The translations under genes were made by a program, and so were the position numbers. Of a stretch of DNA of 64,000 nt, positions 8,890-17,808 are shown in pieces. Each line of letters starts with the position of its first letter. Positions within the stretch are counted from its first letter, which is position 1. The notes under the pieces are model-generated. The model saw only the letters and a list, made by a program, of their open reading frames with translations. It made no database searches and was not told the origin of the DNA. The stretch comes from JABGPL01 sp964387885 (GTDB taxonomy: Bacteria; Electryoneota; AABM5-125-24; Hatepunaeales; Hatepunaeaceae), in the NCBI GenBank assembly GCA_964387885.1, contig CAYLYZ010000016.1, positions 1-64,000 of the forward strand. Reading direction: 5' to 3'.

Positions 8890-9645
8890 ATGAACCGAAA
8901 AAAACTTGAGACATATCTGTCAGATTTCCTTGACATCCAAAGCTATAAAGATTATTGTGTGAATGGCTTGCAGGTTCAGGGACGTGAAGAGATCAAATCA
9001 ATTGTTACTGGCGTCTCTGCCAGTGAGCGCTTATTTAAAGCTGCAATTGATAATAAGGCAGACACAATTATTGTTCATCATGGCTTATTCTGGCGAAATT
9101 CACCTAATCCGTTTCATCTTACAGGGATAACTTATAATCGTGTTAAGCTGCTAATTAAGCATAATATTAACCTGTTTGCATATCATCTACCGCTCGATTC
9201 ACACCCGAAGATTGGTAATAATGCCTTAATAGCTAAAGCCCTTGGACTCAAGAACAGGAAAATGGTGGAATTTCCTGACATCTCAGCTGGAATGGGTGAG
9301 CTTAAGACACCATTGTCAGCAAATGAATTTAAAGGCTACGCTGATAAACTTCTGGATACTAACGGATTAATGTTACCCGGCAACAAGAACTCTATTCTAA
9401 AAGTGTTTGTTATATCCGGTGGCGGTGGGAATGATTATCATGATGCCTATTCAAATGGCGCTGATGTCTATGTTACAGGAGAATTGGAGGAGCACTCCGT
9501 AAGAGGAGCAGAAGAACTTGGATTGGCATTATATGCCCCGGGACATTACAACAGCGAGAAGTGGGGAATTCGAGAACTTGGCAACTTTCTCCAAAGAGAA
9601 TTAGGTCTAAAGACAGAATTTGTTGATGTTCCCAATCCAATTTAG
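8890..9645 (+). CDS. Nif3-like dinuclear metal-centre protein
   Basis: A 251-residue NIF3/YbgI/YqfO family protein. Metal ligands are visible in IIVHHGLFWR near residue 60 and in GHYNSEKWGIRELG near the C-terminus. GDTIIVHH-type and AYHLPLDSHPKIGNNA motifs are also characteristic. The family forms toroidal hexamers with a two-metal centre, and related proteins act as GTP cyclohydrolase-like or unassigned hydrolases. The short form here lacks the inserted PII-like domain. It follows the cupin lipoprotein by one base. Confidence 0.9.
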   Translation: MNRKKLETYLSDFLDIQSYKDYCVNGLQVQGREEIKSIVTGVSASERLFKAAIDNKADTIIVHHGLFWRNSPNPFHLTGITYNRVKLLIKHNINLFAYHLPLDSHPKIGNNALIAKALGLKNRKMVEFPDISAGMGELKTPLSANEFKGYADKLLDTNGLMLPGNKNSILKVFVISGGGGNDYHDAYSNGADVYVTGELEEHSVRGAEELGLALYAPGHYNSEKWGIRELGNFLQRELGLKTEFVDVPNPI

Positions 9646-9792
9646 CAATCGTACATACTCATTTGATCGCAACATTAAGAACCGTAGATCGATTTCTTCG
9701 GTGAAATAGAAAAATTTACTTCCCGTAGACATAACGGGAAAACGACTTATGCGAGCTGAGTGGAATGTTTATTTATTTTAGTGGAGGTTTTC

Positions 9793-10563
9793 ATGTCTGA
9801 TTTTGAATTTATCAAGTTTAATCGAGATGGTGGTCGCGCTGACCTGAAGTTCAGTAATCCACCTCACAATCTGTTAACTGTTGAGATGCTTGAAGAAATC
9901 GTTCGAGCACTCGATACTCTACGTGATGATGATACACTGAAAGTTTTACTTATTCAGGGTGAGGGTGACACCTTCTGCGGTGGTGTCAGGACTGAGGATA
10001 TAATGGCTGATAGTATTGGCGCATTAATGCCTCTCTATTCAAGAGTGTATAACCACCTGAACGATATCCGAGGCGTAACGGTTTCTGCTGTTTTAGGTGA
10101 AGCCTCCGGTTTCGGTTGTGAGCTTGCAGCATTCTGTGATGTTTGTATCGCCGCCGATAACGCTATGTTCAGCTTTCCGCAGATTCAACTTGGGCTGTTT
10201 CCGCCAATTGCAACTGCTATTCTGCCTCGTCTTATCGGTCGAAACCGTGCCATAGACTGGATCGTATCCGGAAGACGGGTAACAGCCAAAGAAGCTGCGG
10301 AAGCTTCAATGGTCGCAAGGACTATTCCCGATTTAGCGCTGTCACAGTATGCGAATGCCTATGCAGAGAGGATTAACCACTTCAGTGCTCCGGCAGTTGT
10401 ACTTGCAAAACGTGCTGTCGATCAAGCACTATACACACCGGCAATGGATGCACTTAGAGCTACGGAATCACTCTACATGCTGGATCTGATGAACAGTCTT
10501 GATCCAACTGAAGGATTAAAAGCCAGCCTCGAAGATAGAGATCCCGTGTGGAAGAACAAGTGA
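9793..10563 (+). CDS. Enoyl-CoA hydratase/isomerase (crotonase) family
   Basis: A 256-residue crotonase. The start is ATG 9793, preceded by GTGGAGG. An upstream ATG at 9760 would add an unlikely hydrophobic leader. Oxyanion-hole segments are FCGGVRTED and LGEASGFGCELA, and the latter retains the Glu equivalent to Glu144 of mitochondrial hydratase. The second acid (Glu164) is replaced by Gln in FSFPQIQLGLFPP, so simple hydration chemistry may be altered. The PP after LGLF is reminiscent of dienoyl-CoA hydratases of benzoyl-CoA pathways, but that is only a suggestion. Confidence 0.85.
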   Translation: MSDFEFIKFNRDGGRADLKFSNPPHNLLTVEMLEEIVRALDTLRDDDTLKVLLIQGEGDTFCGGVRTEDIMADSIGALMPLYSRVYNHLNDIRGVTVSAVLGEASGFGCELAAFCDVCIAADNAMFSFPQIQLGLFPPIATAILPRLIGRNRAIDWIVSGRRVTAKEAAEASMVARTIPDLALSQYANAYAERINHFSAPAVVLAKRAVDQALYTPAMDALRATESLYMLDLMNSLDPTEGLKASLEDRDPVWKNK

Positions 10564-10592
10564 GTTAGATATATTACCTGTACGGACGCAAT

Positions 10593-11066
10593 GTGAGTAT
10601 AGTTAACGATTCTACGATGGTTGCTGCCTATGTATTTCGCAAAGCAGGTGAAGAAATACAACTGCTGCTAATGCAACGTCCTCCGGACTGTCGATATGCA
10701 CCTTTGACCTGGCAGATTGTCTATGGTCATAAAGAACTTTTCGAGAATGGTGATAATACAATTCTCCGGGAAATTCGTGAGGAGACGGGGATTAATCCCG
10801 AATCGATTTATAACACAGACAAAAGGTTCTATAATGTCCGGGAAAACATTTGGGTATCTACACCTGTACCCGTTTATGTTGCTTTCGTGGATTATAAAGC
10901 GACAGTTGTTCTTAATAGTGAGCATATCGCCTATCAATGGTGTGATTTGGCGGATGCTGAGGATATATTTATTTGGCCGGATCAGGTAAAGATGCTAAAG
11001 AAAATTCGTACCGTATTCATTGAGAATAATCCTCCCCGGGAAAATCGGATTGAGATCCCATTGTAG
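10593..11066 (+). CDS. Nudix hydrolase
   Basis: A 157-residue Nudix protein that hydrolyses nucleoside-diphosphate-linked substrates. The Nudix box starts at GHKELFENGDNTIL and continues REIREETGI, matching Gx5Ex7REUxEExGU exactly. The start could be GTG 10593 or ATG 10617. ATG 10617 leaves the fold intact (MVAAYVFRKAG). Overall layout is like dihydroneopterin-triphosphate or Ap4A-type pyrophosphatases, not assignable further. It lies 29 bases after the crotonase gene. Confidence 0.85.
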   Translation: MSIVNDSTMVAAYVFRKAGEEIQLLLMQRPPDCRYAPLTWQIVYGHKELFENGDNTILREIREETGINPESIYNTDKRFYNVRENIWVSTPVPVYVAFVDYKATVVLNSEHIAYQWCDLADAEDIFIWPDQVKMLKKIRTVFIENNPPRENRIEIPL

Positions 11067-11151
11067 TTTCAATTAGTTATAGCAATTGATCTCAAGTGAA
11101 CCTGGAAATTAGTTAACAATTGTCTTAGGTGAACTGAAAAAAACATTAAAA

Positions 11152-12144
11152 ATGTCACAAAACAAAAAACTGGTATTTTCCGGTATTCAACCTTCCGGAA
11201 ATATACACATCGGAAACTACCTCGGTGCAGTAAGTAACTGGGTTGAACAACAGGAGAATTACGACAATATCTTCTGCATTGTTAATCTTCATGCCATCAC
11301 TGTCCCACAGGATCGAAAGATACTGAAAAAAAAGATATTTGAGCTTGCAGGACTGCTTCTCGCAGCTGGAATTGATCCTGAACGATCATCCCTGTTTGTT
11401 CAATCTGATATCCCAGCTCACAGCGAATTAGCGTGGATTTTGAATTGTTATACTCCTATGGGTTGGATGCAAAGGATGACACAGTTCAAGGAAAAGTCTG
11501 GTAAACAAAAAGAGGAAGTTACAGTTGGGTTGTTCGACTATCCGGCACTTATGGCTGCAGATATATTGTTGTATAATGCTAATGGTGTCCCTGTTGGAAA
11601 CGACCAGAAACAGCATGTAGAACTTACACGGGATATTGCACAACGCTTTAATCATATATATGGTGAAACTTTTGTGGTGCCTGAACCGATTATTCCGAAA
11701 GCTGGTGCTCGGATTATGGGTCTTGATGATCCACTAAAAAAAATGAGTAAGAGTGATGACAGCAAAGGTCATGCAATAGGTTTGCTCGACTCACCGAGTG
11801 AAATTCGCAAGAAATTTAAACGTGCCACTACCGATTCTGACCGATTGATTGCGTTCGACGAAAAAAGGGCAGCGATGTTTAATCTACTAACCATTTTTCA
11901 GATCTTCTCCGGTAAATCAAAAGCTGAAATCGAATCCCATTTTGACGGTAAAGGCTATGGAGATTTGAAAAATGACATTGCCGAAGCGGTAATAGAAAGA
12001 TTGAGACCTCTTCATGAACGCTATGCACAAATCACCTCAGATAAGGGTTACATTGAATCTGTACTCGCAAAAGGTGCCGAAGAAGTCCAACCCATTGCAG
12101 AAAAGACTATTCGTAAGGTTCGTCGCAGAATTGGATTGGAATAG
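11152..12144 (+). CDS. trpS: Tryptophanyl-tRNA synthetase
   Basis: A 330-residue class I synthetase charging tRNA-Trp. The HIGH-type motif appears as SGNIHIGNYLGA near residue 16 and KMSKS as KKMSKSDDSKG near residue 197. MAADILLYNANGVPVGNDQ is the TrpRS specificity region. Length equals that of bacterial TrpRS. No clear RBS is seen before the ATG (sequence is A-rich). Two palindromes lie right after the stop codon. Confidence 0.95.
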   Translation: MSQNKKLVFSGIQPSGNIHIGNYLGAVSNWVEQQENYDNIFCIVNLHAITVPQDRKILKKKIFELAGLLLAAGIDPERSSLFVQSDIPAHSELAWILNCYTPMGWMQRMTQFKEKSGKQKEEVTVGLFDYPALMAADILLYNANGVPVGNDQKQHVELTRDIAQRFNHIYGETFVVPEPIIPKAGARIMGLDDPLKKMSKSDDSKGHAIGLLDSPSEIRKKFKRATTDSDRLIAFDEKRAAMFNLLTIFQIFSGKSKAEIESHFDGKGYGDLKNDIAEAVIERLRPLHERYAQITSDKGYIESVLAKGAEEVQPIAEKTIRKVRRRIGLE

Positions 12145-12157
12145 TCACTTAAGTGTT

Positions 12158-12220
12158 GTCAGACGTCCTCGTCTGACTCTCAAACCATCGTTTTTATGTC
12201 ATGTGAGGACACCTGACAGT
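12158..12220. repeat. GTCAG-type palindromes
   Basis: GTCAGACG and CGTCTGAC arms around TCCT (12158-12177), followed by a half-copy GTGAGGACACCTGACAG at about 12203-12219. It belongs to the same palindrome family as 16114, 19268, 19306, 27404, 41359, 41399, 49581 and 49622. Confidence 0.7.
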
Positions 12221-12237
12221 GTTTTTGAAGTAGCCTT

Positions 12238-14292
12238 TTGACATTTTTATATTCAGTATTCATCCCTGCACTCGCAGCTGCAACTATCCCGGTTTTGTTG
12301 CATTTGCTAAGCAGAAGACGATTGCCACTGATTTCTTTCTCAACACTTGAATTCCTTCAGAAACTCCAGAAAAAGAAATCGCGACGTGTTCAGATAAAAC
12401 AGTTAATCCTGCTTATAATCCGGACTCTGGCTATAATTGCACTCGTTCTTGTTTTTGCAAGACCTGCTCTGCGAGGTAATCAAGCTGGTGCAGGCTCAGC
12501 CGCAGCGGTTGAGATTGCGCTTGTAGTAGATAACAGTCTTAATTCAGCAACTGAAACCAGAGATGGACAGATCATTCGTCTTACTACTAATAGAGTCCAG
12601 AACCTATTTGAACTCTGCGGACCTAATGATCGGATCACTCTGATCCCTACTGCACAGCCATTCCGAAGGATTTCTGTTGGATCAGGACAAATAGACCTGC
12701 TTCGAGACCGACTCGAGAACCTGACGCATGGATTTTGGTCACCTCAACTCACTGACACTCGATCGCAAATAGATTCTCTCTTATCCGAAACTCCCAGGTT
12801 TAATCGCGAGGTCTTTTTTATAGGTGGTTTCTATTCCTCCGAATGGGATTCACTTGATTTGAGCCAGCCCGGAGAAACCGAACGACGTTACCTGATCCCG
12901 ATCGGACCTGATAATAATCCAAATCTTTCGGTTGACGACATTACTGTTGGAAATGCTATTTTGCAGCATAACCGACCGGTGGAGCTAAACGCAGCTCTAA
13001 GTAATCACTCATCAAAATCGATCGAGAATGCCCTTGTAAGTGTTTACCTCGAAGGTGAGAGAGTTGCTCAAAGCTCGGTCAATATCCCCGGTAATGGAAC
13101 AATAATCAGGGACTTTGCCATTGTGCCCGATAAATCAGGGAAACTTGCGTGTTCGGTAAAATGGGAGAATATTGATCCATTCAAACCCGATGACAGATTG
13201 TGGACCATTCTGGATATCCCTGACAGTTTAAGAGTCCTGGCAATCGCTCCAAAGAATGTCTCAAGAGTAATTGTTAACGCTGCCTTATCTGCTTCTGAAG
13301 CCAATTTTGTTCAGTTAACATGGGCAGATCCCGTTAAATGGGAAACGATGTCACTTGCCGGTTTTGATGCCGTCTTGATGATCGGTCTCAAAACTGCCTC
13401 TGCAGGAGCATCGGAGCGAATCACCGAGTTTATCAAACGGGGAGGCGGTGCAGTAATCTTCCAAAACCCAGAAGCTGATCTTGCAGGTCTCAGTCGTGGA
13501 TTATGGAACAAACTTGGATTTTCCGGAGCAAAAGGTTTAAATGTTGGTGAACCCACAGGATGGGGAAACATTGACCTTGAGCATCCAATTTTTAACGGTG
13601 TGTTTGATGATAAAGGAGCACCCCGCACTCCTCTATTCGATTTCTCTGTAGACTTGGCAGTTGGAAAAAACGATCAAATCGTGATCCCTCTTTCGAGTGG
13701 AAAGCCATTCCTCATGGAAAGGCAAGTAAGTCGTGGACGAGTTATGATGTTTTCCGTCCCTGTTGATCCGTCAAGCAGCAATTTCGTCTACAGCGGTATA
13801 TTCGCACCCTTATTGCTTAGATCACTTAGTTATGTCGCATCGGGAACAGGCAATGGATCATTGGAATGGGAAACCGGGAAATCATATAAAGTAATTCTAC
13901 CGCTTTCAAATGCACAGAATATCCAAATGTCCGTGCCCAACGGAGACCAGGAAGAGCTTATCCCACGCCCTGTTGTCGGAGGTGTTGAGTATGAAATCGG
14001 CAGGATTGCATTACCGGGAATTTACGATCTGAAGATTGGAAAACGCATCATTGCACGGTATGCAGCAAATATCCCGGCCAACCAATCTGATTTAAAGAGA
14101 AGAAACATTGATGATATTGCGGAACGACTTGAAAACTGCGCGATAATCTCACCCGAAAATGAAAACCTGTCAGAGACCATCAAACAGGCACGATTTGGAC
14201 GTGAAATATGGTCTCAGATTGCAGCGATTTTTATTGCTTTACTCGCTGTTGAATCGGTTTTAGGCCGGTCCGGTAATCGTGAAGAAGAATAA
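12238..14292 (+). CDS. BatA-like membrane protein with degenerate vWA domain
   Basis: A 684-residue inner-membrane protein. The N-terminus (MTFLYSVFIPALAAATIPVL, then LLSRRRLP and IRTLAIIALVLVFARP) is the double-transmembrane BatA N-terminal domain. A von Willebrand A-type domain follows, but its metal site is DNSLNS rather than DxSxS. Later residues form a glutamine-amidotransferase-like/CARDB region (RAVIFQNPEADL-like GGGAVIFQNPEAD) and a final helix near the C-terminus. TTG 12238 is the only plausible start, because an in-frame TGA lies 12 bases upstream and the next Met is far downstream. Known Bat proteins link MoxR ATPases and envelope functions, but no MoxR lies here. Confidence 0.8.
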   Translation: MTFLYSVFIPALAAATIPVLLHLLSRRRLPLISFSTLEFLQKLQKKKSRRVQIKQLILLIIRTLAIIALVLVFARPALRGNQAGAGSAAAVEIALVVDNSLNSATETRDGQIIRLTTNRVQNLFELCGPNDRITLIPTAQPFRRISVGSGQIDLLRDRLENLTHGFWSPQLTDTRSQIDSLLSETPRFNREVFFIGGFYSSEWDSLDLSQPGETERRYLIPIGPDNNPNLSVDDITVGNAILQHNRPVELNAALSNHSSKSIENALVSVYLEGERVAQSSVNIPGNGTIIRDFAIVPDKSGKLACSVKWENIDPFKPDDRLWTILDIPDSLRVLAIAPKNVSRVIVNAALSASEANFVQLTWADPVKWETMSLAGFDAVLMIGLKTASAGASERITEFIKRGGGAVIFQNPEADLAGLSRGLWNKLGFSGAKGLNVGEPTGWGNIDLEHPIFNGVFDDKGAPRTPLFDFSVDLAVGKNDQIVIPLSSGKPFLMERQVSRGRVMMFSVPVDPSSSNFVYSGIFAPLLLRSLSYVASGTGNGSLEWETGKSYKVILPLSNAQNIQMSVPNGDQEELIPRPVVGGVEYEIGRIALPGIYDLKIGKRIIARYAANIPANQSDLKRRNIDDIAERLENCAIISPENENLSETIKQARFGREIWSQIAAIFIALLAVESVLGRSGNREEE

Positions 14293-14356
14293 TGTTGTGA
14301 TGTAAAATGTGTTTTATGCTTGGAACTAAAGGATTTGTAATATAAATTATGTAGTA

Positions 14357-14423
14357 TGTCCCCGCCGAAAGTGGCTCGTATACCTCCAGTTGGAAGATAC
14401 TTGAAGGTGTAAAGGCGGGGACA
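14357..14423 (+). terminator. Terminator-like hairpin after BatA-like gene
   Basis: Arms TGTCCCCGCC (14357-14366) and GGCGGGGACA (14414-14423) are perfect 10-bp complements and are followed on the plus strand by TTCTTTTTTC. The loop is long (47 bases), which is unusual, but the T-run direction fits the upstream plus-strand gene. Confidence 0.6.
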
Positions 14424-14451
14424 TTCTTTTTTCACCTTCCTATTTTACCAG

Positions 14452-15084
14452 TCAAACAAACTCCGGCTCAATCAACTCATCCCCATCACGCAAGAAAACG
14501 ATTCCAAGCATTATCTGAAATGCAATCATAAATACCAGACCCAATGGCATTAGAATTATTGAAGCAAGACAAATTGAAGCTACAATCTGTGTATATGCCA
14601 ATGGTTTCAGCAATCCGCTTAATCCCCGTTCGAGTTTCAATAGTTTTAAACCGAATACAATACCAGCAACAGCTAACGGAATACTCAAAATAATCACCAA
14701 TGATGTAAATATCACACTCAAGTTTATACTATCGGACGGAATTATTCCTAAAGTGTTCATTGTCCTGACGAACAATCCTATCGAGGTTAATATCATACTT
14801 CCGAAAATGATGAAAATAATCAATGTATCTACACGATGAAATTCATATCGTTCATTTAGCAACTGCTTAAAACGGAAGAACGCAAACAGGGTGATTGCAG
14901 TTTCTGCAATTGTAATAAACACATAAGGAATAATGAGTATACCGAGTTTTTCCGGTTTAATGTCCAACAACATTCCCATAATAATTTCCGGAAAAATCAT
15001 AATTGCCCCAGTTATGGCCATCCATCCGGCTAATGTATATTTTGAGCTGTCTATCTCAGCTCGATCAAATGAATTGCTTTCCAT
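14452..15084 (-). CDS. Multi-pass membrane protein, paralogue of 15156-15797
   Basis: About 210 residues with five to six hydrophobic helices (LAGWMAITGAIMIFPEIIMG, LGILIIPYVFITIAETAITL, LIIFIIFGSMILTSIGLFV, and others). The start is ATG 15084, with GAGGAG 8-13 bases upstream. The annotated open frame extends further back only in noncoding sequence. It shares layout and short motifs with the next protein (VDTLIIFIIFG versus VDTLVILVLLG, GLKLLKL versus GIKLLNL), so the two arose by duplication. It is third in an operon behind an XRE regulator. Such regulator plus membrane protein pairs resemble the YozG/DUF2975 arrangement. Function is unknown. Confidence 0.8.
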   Translation of the reverse strand: MESNSFDRAEIDSSKYTLAGWMAITGAIMIFPEIIMGMLLDIKPEKLGILIIPYVFITIAETAITLFAFFRFKQLLNERYEFHRVDTLIIFIIFGSMILTSIGLFVRTMNTLGIIPSDSINLSVIFTSLVIILSIPLAVAGIVFGLKLLKLERGLSGLLKPLAYTQIVASICLASIILMPLGLVFMIAFQIMLGIVFLRDGDELIEPEFV

Positions 15085-15155
15085 GCTAATACTCCTCAGA
15101 CAAAGTTTCACATTTTTGGCAGTTAGCCAATAATACACGTAAACAGATTAGTGAA

Positions 15156-15797
15156 TTATACAAATTCAACTTCTCTCGGTTCTTCAATTCCCCGCATCAA
15201 CAAAATTCCCAATAATAACATAAACGTCATGTTGAAAACAGCTGGAATAACAAGAAATACTGCCGAGAGAAGAATCAATCCAAGCACCAGGGACTTAGAA
15301 ATGAAAATGAATGCCATTGATTTCAGAAGAAGATTCACCTCACCTTTCAGATTCAGCAGTTTTATCCCGAAAATGATTCCGATCACTGCCACTGGGATTG
15401 CCACACCAATAATTGTCAGGAATGAAACAACATCGGTTGTCATATTCAGTGTAACAAGAATTGTCATAAGCAGTGCAGTTGTGGTGAGTGCGAGTTCACC
15501 CAGGAGAACGAGTATTACAAGCGTATCAACTGTATTAGAACCAAAGGTTTTATCTATAAAGTTCTTGAACCTTATAAAGACAATAGTAGTTAGTATCATT
15601 TGGACCAGGCTCGTGGCGGATAGAACCATGGCAATGACTATAAAACTGGCTATGCCAAGGCCGATAACTCCAACCAGGATGATGTTTATACCGATAATAC
15701 AGGCAGCAACAATCGACATATATCCTGCATTTGAGAATTTTCTCAGATCAGATTTTTCACGATTGCCCGTCGAAGCTGAAGCAGAATTTGGTCTCAT
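15156..15797 (-). CDS. Multi-pass membrane protein, DUF2975-like neighbour of XRE regulator
   Basis: A 213-residue protein with about six hydrophobic helices (SIVAACIIGINIILVGVIGL, FIVIAMVLSATSLVQMIL, LVILVLLGELALTTTALLM and so on). AAGGAGAT precedes ATG 15797. It starts 15 bases after the XRE gene's stop and is followed 71 bases later by its paralogue. No catalytic residues are evident. By analogy with YozG/DUF2975 pairs it may be controlled by, or signal to, the small regulator, but that is inference. Confidence 0.8.
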   Translation of the reverse strand: MRPNSASASTGNREKSDLRKFSNAGYMSIVAACIIGINIILVGVIGLGIASFIVIAMVLSATSLVQMILTTIVFIRFKNFIDKTFGSNTVDTLVILVLLGELALTTTALLMTILVTLNMTTDVVSFLTIIGVAIPVAVIGIIFGIKLLNLKGEVNLLLKSMAFIFISKSLVLGLILLSAVFLVIPAVFNMTFMLLLGILLMRGIEEPREVEFV

Positions 15798-15812
15798 TAT
15801 TCGATCTCCTTG

Positions 15813-16025
15813 TTAAACATAATCGGGAACATGTTCAAGAATATCCCCCGGTTGACATTCAAGTTCCCGGCAGATCGCATCAAGTGTGCTGAACCGAATC
15901 CCTTTTACGCGACCGGTCTTCAGCAGTGAGAGGTTGGTGATAGAGATTCCGATTCTTTCCGAAAGTTCAGTCAATCTCATCTTCTTTTTCACCAGCATCA
16001 TATCGAGATTAATTTCAATAGCCAT
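15813..16025 (-). CDS. XRE/YozG-type helix-turn-helix regulator, probably leaderless
   Basis: A 70-residue Cro/CI-family protein. The helix-turn-helix is LTELSERIGISITNLSLLK, followed by FSTLDAICRELECQPGDIL, typical of the short YozG-like regulators next to membrane proteins. The start codon lies only 6 bases after a consensus promoter (-35 TGTCAA complement at 16055-16060, -10 AATATA complement at 16032-16037), so the transcript probably begins at the ATG with no leader or RBS. Repeated TTTACGT-like words around the promoter could be its own operators. Confidence 0.85.
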   Translation of the reverse strand: MAIEINLDMMLVKKKMRLTELSERIGISITNLSLLKTGRVKGIRFSTLDAICRELECQPGDILEHVPDYV

Positions 16026-16031
16026 ACGGAG

Positions 16032-16060
16032 AATATAAAATACGTTTTTACGTTTGTCAA
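16032..16060 (-). promoter_or_regulatory. Promoter of XRE operon
   Basis: The minus strand reads TTGACA, 17 bases, TATATT, with predicted +1 at the A of the start codon. The spacer contains ACGT-AAAA-ACGT, and similar TTTACRT words recur at 16072-16104, which suggests autoregulation. Confidence 0.75.
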
Positions 16061-16113
16061 GGGATATTTTATGTTTAACGTAAAATTTTCAATTTTTACA
16101 TAAAACTATCGTG

Positions 16114-16137
16114 CTGTCAGGTGCCCTCACCTGACAG
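16114..16137. repeat. GTCAG-type palindrome
   Basis: Perfect 10-bp arms CTGTCAGGTG and CACCTGACAG surround CCCT. Confidence 0.8.
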
Positions 16138-16410
16138 TTGAATTTGTTAATATTATAAACCTGAGACTCCAACTCCATCTGTGGCACGGTCAGCCATAAT
16201 AAAAGAGGAATAGTTCAAAGTGTAGTTATTACCACAAACTGAAAGAAATCAATCCATACGCTGACCGTGAAATACACAGTTCAATCCCGGTCAGCTCAAG
16301 ATGAGTAAGTCTCACAGATAACAACGCTTTCAAAATATAAAAAGACCCAGGCAATCAATAGCTGATCCGGCCACAAATTGAGGGGGAGGGGGGGAATGTA
16401 CCAGAAATTA

Positions 16411-17583
16411 CTACCGAAACGCTTCAATCCCGGTAAGATCTGTTCCGACTATGAGTTTATGAATATGATCAGTTCCTTCGTACGTGTACACTGATTCGAG
16501 ATTAAGCATATGTCTTCCGGAGTGGAATTCGTAAGTAATCCCGGCTGCACCGAGTATATCTCGTGCCTTTCTGGCTATTTCGAGGGCTTCTCGGCAATTA
16601 TTATACTTAGCCATAGAAACCATCTGGTGAGTCAGTTTTCCTTCCTGCTTAAGTTGTCCAAGACGATACAGTAATAATTGGGCTTTGGTAATCTCGGTCG
16701 CCATTACCGTCAGTTTTTCCTGGACAAGTTGAAATGAGGCGATAGGTTTATCAAACTGAATACGGGTTATTGCATACTGTCTCGCTTCATCAAAACAAGC
16801 CATTGCGGCACCTATTACTCCCCAGGCAATCCCATATCTCGCCTGGTTCAGGCATGTCAACGGAGCGGATAAACCCTTCGCTTCAGGCAGTATCGCACTG
16901 ACAGGTATTTGACAATCATCGAAAACGAGCTCCGAAGTTACAGAAGCCCGAAGCGACCATTTCTTTTTCATTTCGGGAGCAGAGAATCCTGGAGAATCTT
17001 TCTCAACAATGAATCCGCGCACTTCACCATCAAGTTTAGCCCATACAATAGCGATATCAGCGAACGAACCGTTCGTGATCCACATCTTGGCACCATTGAG
17101 GATATATTCGTCACCAACTTTCTTCACCCTGGTGTTCATCCCACCCGGATCAGAGCCGTGATTTGGACCGGTCAGTCCAAAACAACCTATCATCTCGCCT
17201 GCAGCAAGTTTGGGCAGATACTTCATTTTCTGTTCTTCCGATCCGAATCGGTAAATCGCATACATAGCAAGGCTGCTCTGAACTGAAGCAAATGAACGAA
17301 TCCCACTGTCCCCCCGCTCAAGTTCCTGCAGCATTAAGCCATACGCTATCTGCGAAACACCGGCACCACCATATTCCTCGGGAAGTGTCGCGCCGAAAAG
17401 GCCAAGTTCTGCCATTTCCGGTATGAGGTCGAATGGGAATTTTCCCTCATCAACGGATTGTCCGATAATCGGAATGACATTGTCGTCAACCCAGCCTCTG
17501 ACCATATCCCGAATCATCCGTTCTTCTTCAGTCAGAAGGTCGTCGAGTCTGTAATAATCAAGGGCTGTGTATTTCTGGTTCAT
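16411..17583 (-). CDS. gcdH: Glutaryl-CoA dehydrogenase-like acyl-CoA dehydrogenase
   Basis: A 390-residue FAD-dependent acyl-CoA dehydrogenase. CFGLTGPNHGSDPGGM and MWITNGSFADIAIVWAK are the flavin-binding segments. The catalytic Glu lies in YEGTDHIHKLIVGTDLTG near the C-terminus, the form typical of glutaryl-CoA dehydrogenases, which oxidise and decarboxylate glutaryl-CoA to crotonyl-CoA. SFASVQSSLAMYAI also matches that subgroup. In this window lysine 6-aminotransferase (54.2 kb) and a crotonase (9.8 kb) could act in the same lysine-to-crotonyl-CoA direction, though they are not adjacent. No clear RBS is seen. Confidence 0.85.
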   Translation of the reverse strand: MNQKYTALDYYRLDDLLTEEERMIRDMVRGWVDDNVIPIIGQSVDEGKFPFDLIPEMAELGLFGATLPEEYGGAGVSQIAYGLMLQELERGDSGIRSFASVQSSLAMYAIYRFGSEEQKMKYLPKLAAGEMIGCFGLTGPNHGSDPGGMNTRVKKVGDEYILNGAKMWITNGSFADIAIVWAKLDGEVRGFIVEKDSPGFSAPEMKKKWSLRASVTSELVFDDCQIPVSAILPEAKGLSAPLTCLNQARYGIAWGVIGAAMACFDEARQYAITRIQFDKPIASFQLVQEKLTVMATEITKAQLLLYRLGQLKQEGKLTHQMVSMAKYNNCREALEIARKARDILGAAGITYEFHSGRHMLNLESVYTYEGTDHIHKLIVGTDLTGIEAFR

Positions 17584-17786
17584 TTTTGTCGTCTTAAAGT
17601 TTGTTGTAGTTTATCAATTAAAATAGTACGACAAAAATCATTTCCGGGATTGGAAAATTGGTGTAAGTGATTATAGTGAAGTCATTGATCGAAAGGAAGG
17701 GTATTTATTGATCGGGCACGACGCTCATGCCCTCTCTATCTTGCAAGGATGTATCGGAAAACCATTATCCTCGTTATATCATCAAA

Positions 17787-17808
17787 GGCGCACGCCATGC
17801 GCCCCTAC
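17787..17808 (-). repeat. GTAG palindrome supplying the hflX stop codon
   Basis: Arms GGCGCA and TGCGCC followed by CCCTAC. On the minus strand GTAG precedes the hairpin, and its TAG is the stop codon of hflX (AAG TAG). Confidence 0.75.

Larger units (their letters stand above)
16026..16410. other. Intergenic region upstream of XRE operon
   Basis: Besides the promoter and the palindrome at 16114-16137 I see no gene. The stretch 16140-16400 appears featureless, apart from a run of G around 16380-16395 just past the stop of the dehydrogenase gene. Confidence 0.5.

Noticed and set aside
15151..15816. 221-codon plus-strand ORF
   Set aside because: It is antisense to the membrane protein gene and shows Ser/Arg/Ile-biased composition typical of shadows.
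16411..17583. General acyl-CoA dehydrogenase rather than glutaryl-CoA type
   Set aside because: The YEGTDHIHKLIVGTDLTG ending and SFASVQSSLAMY match the glutaryl-CoA subgroup better.
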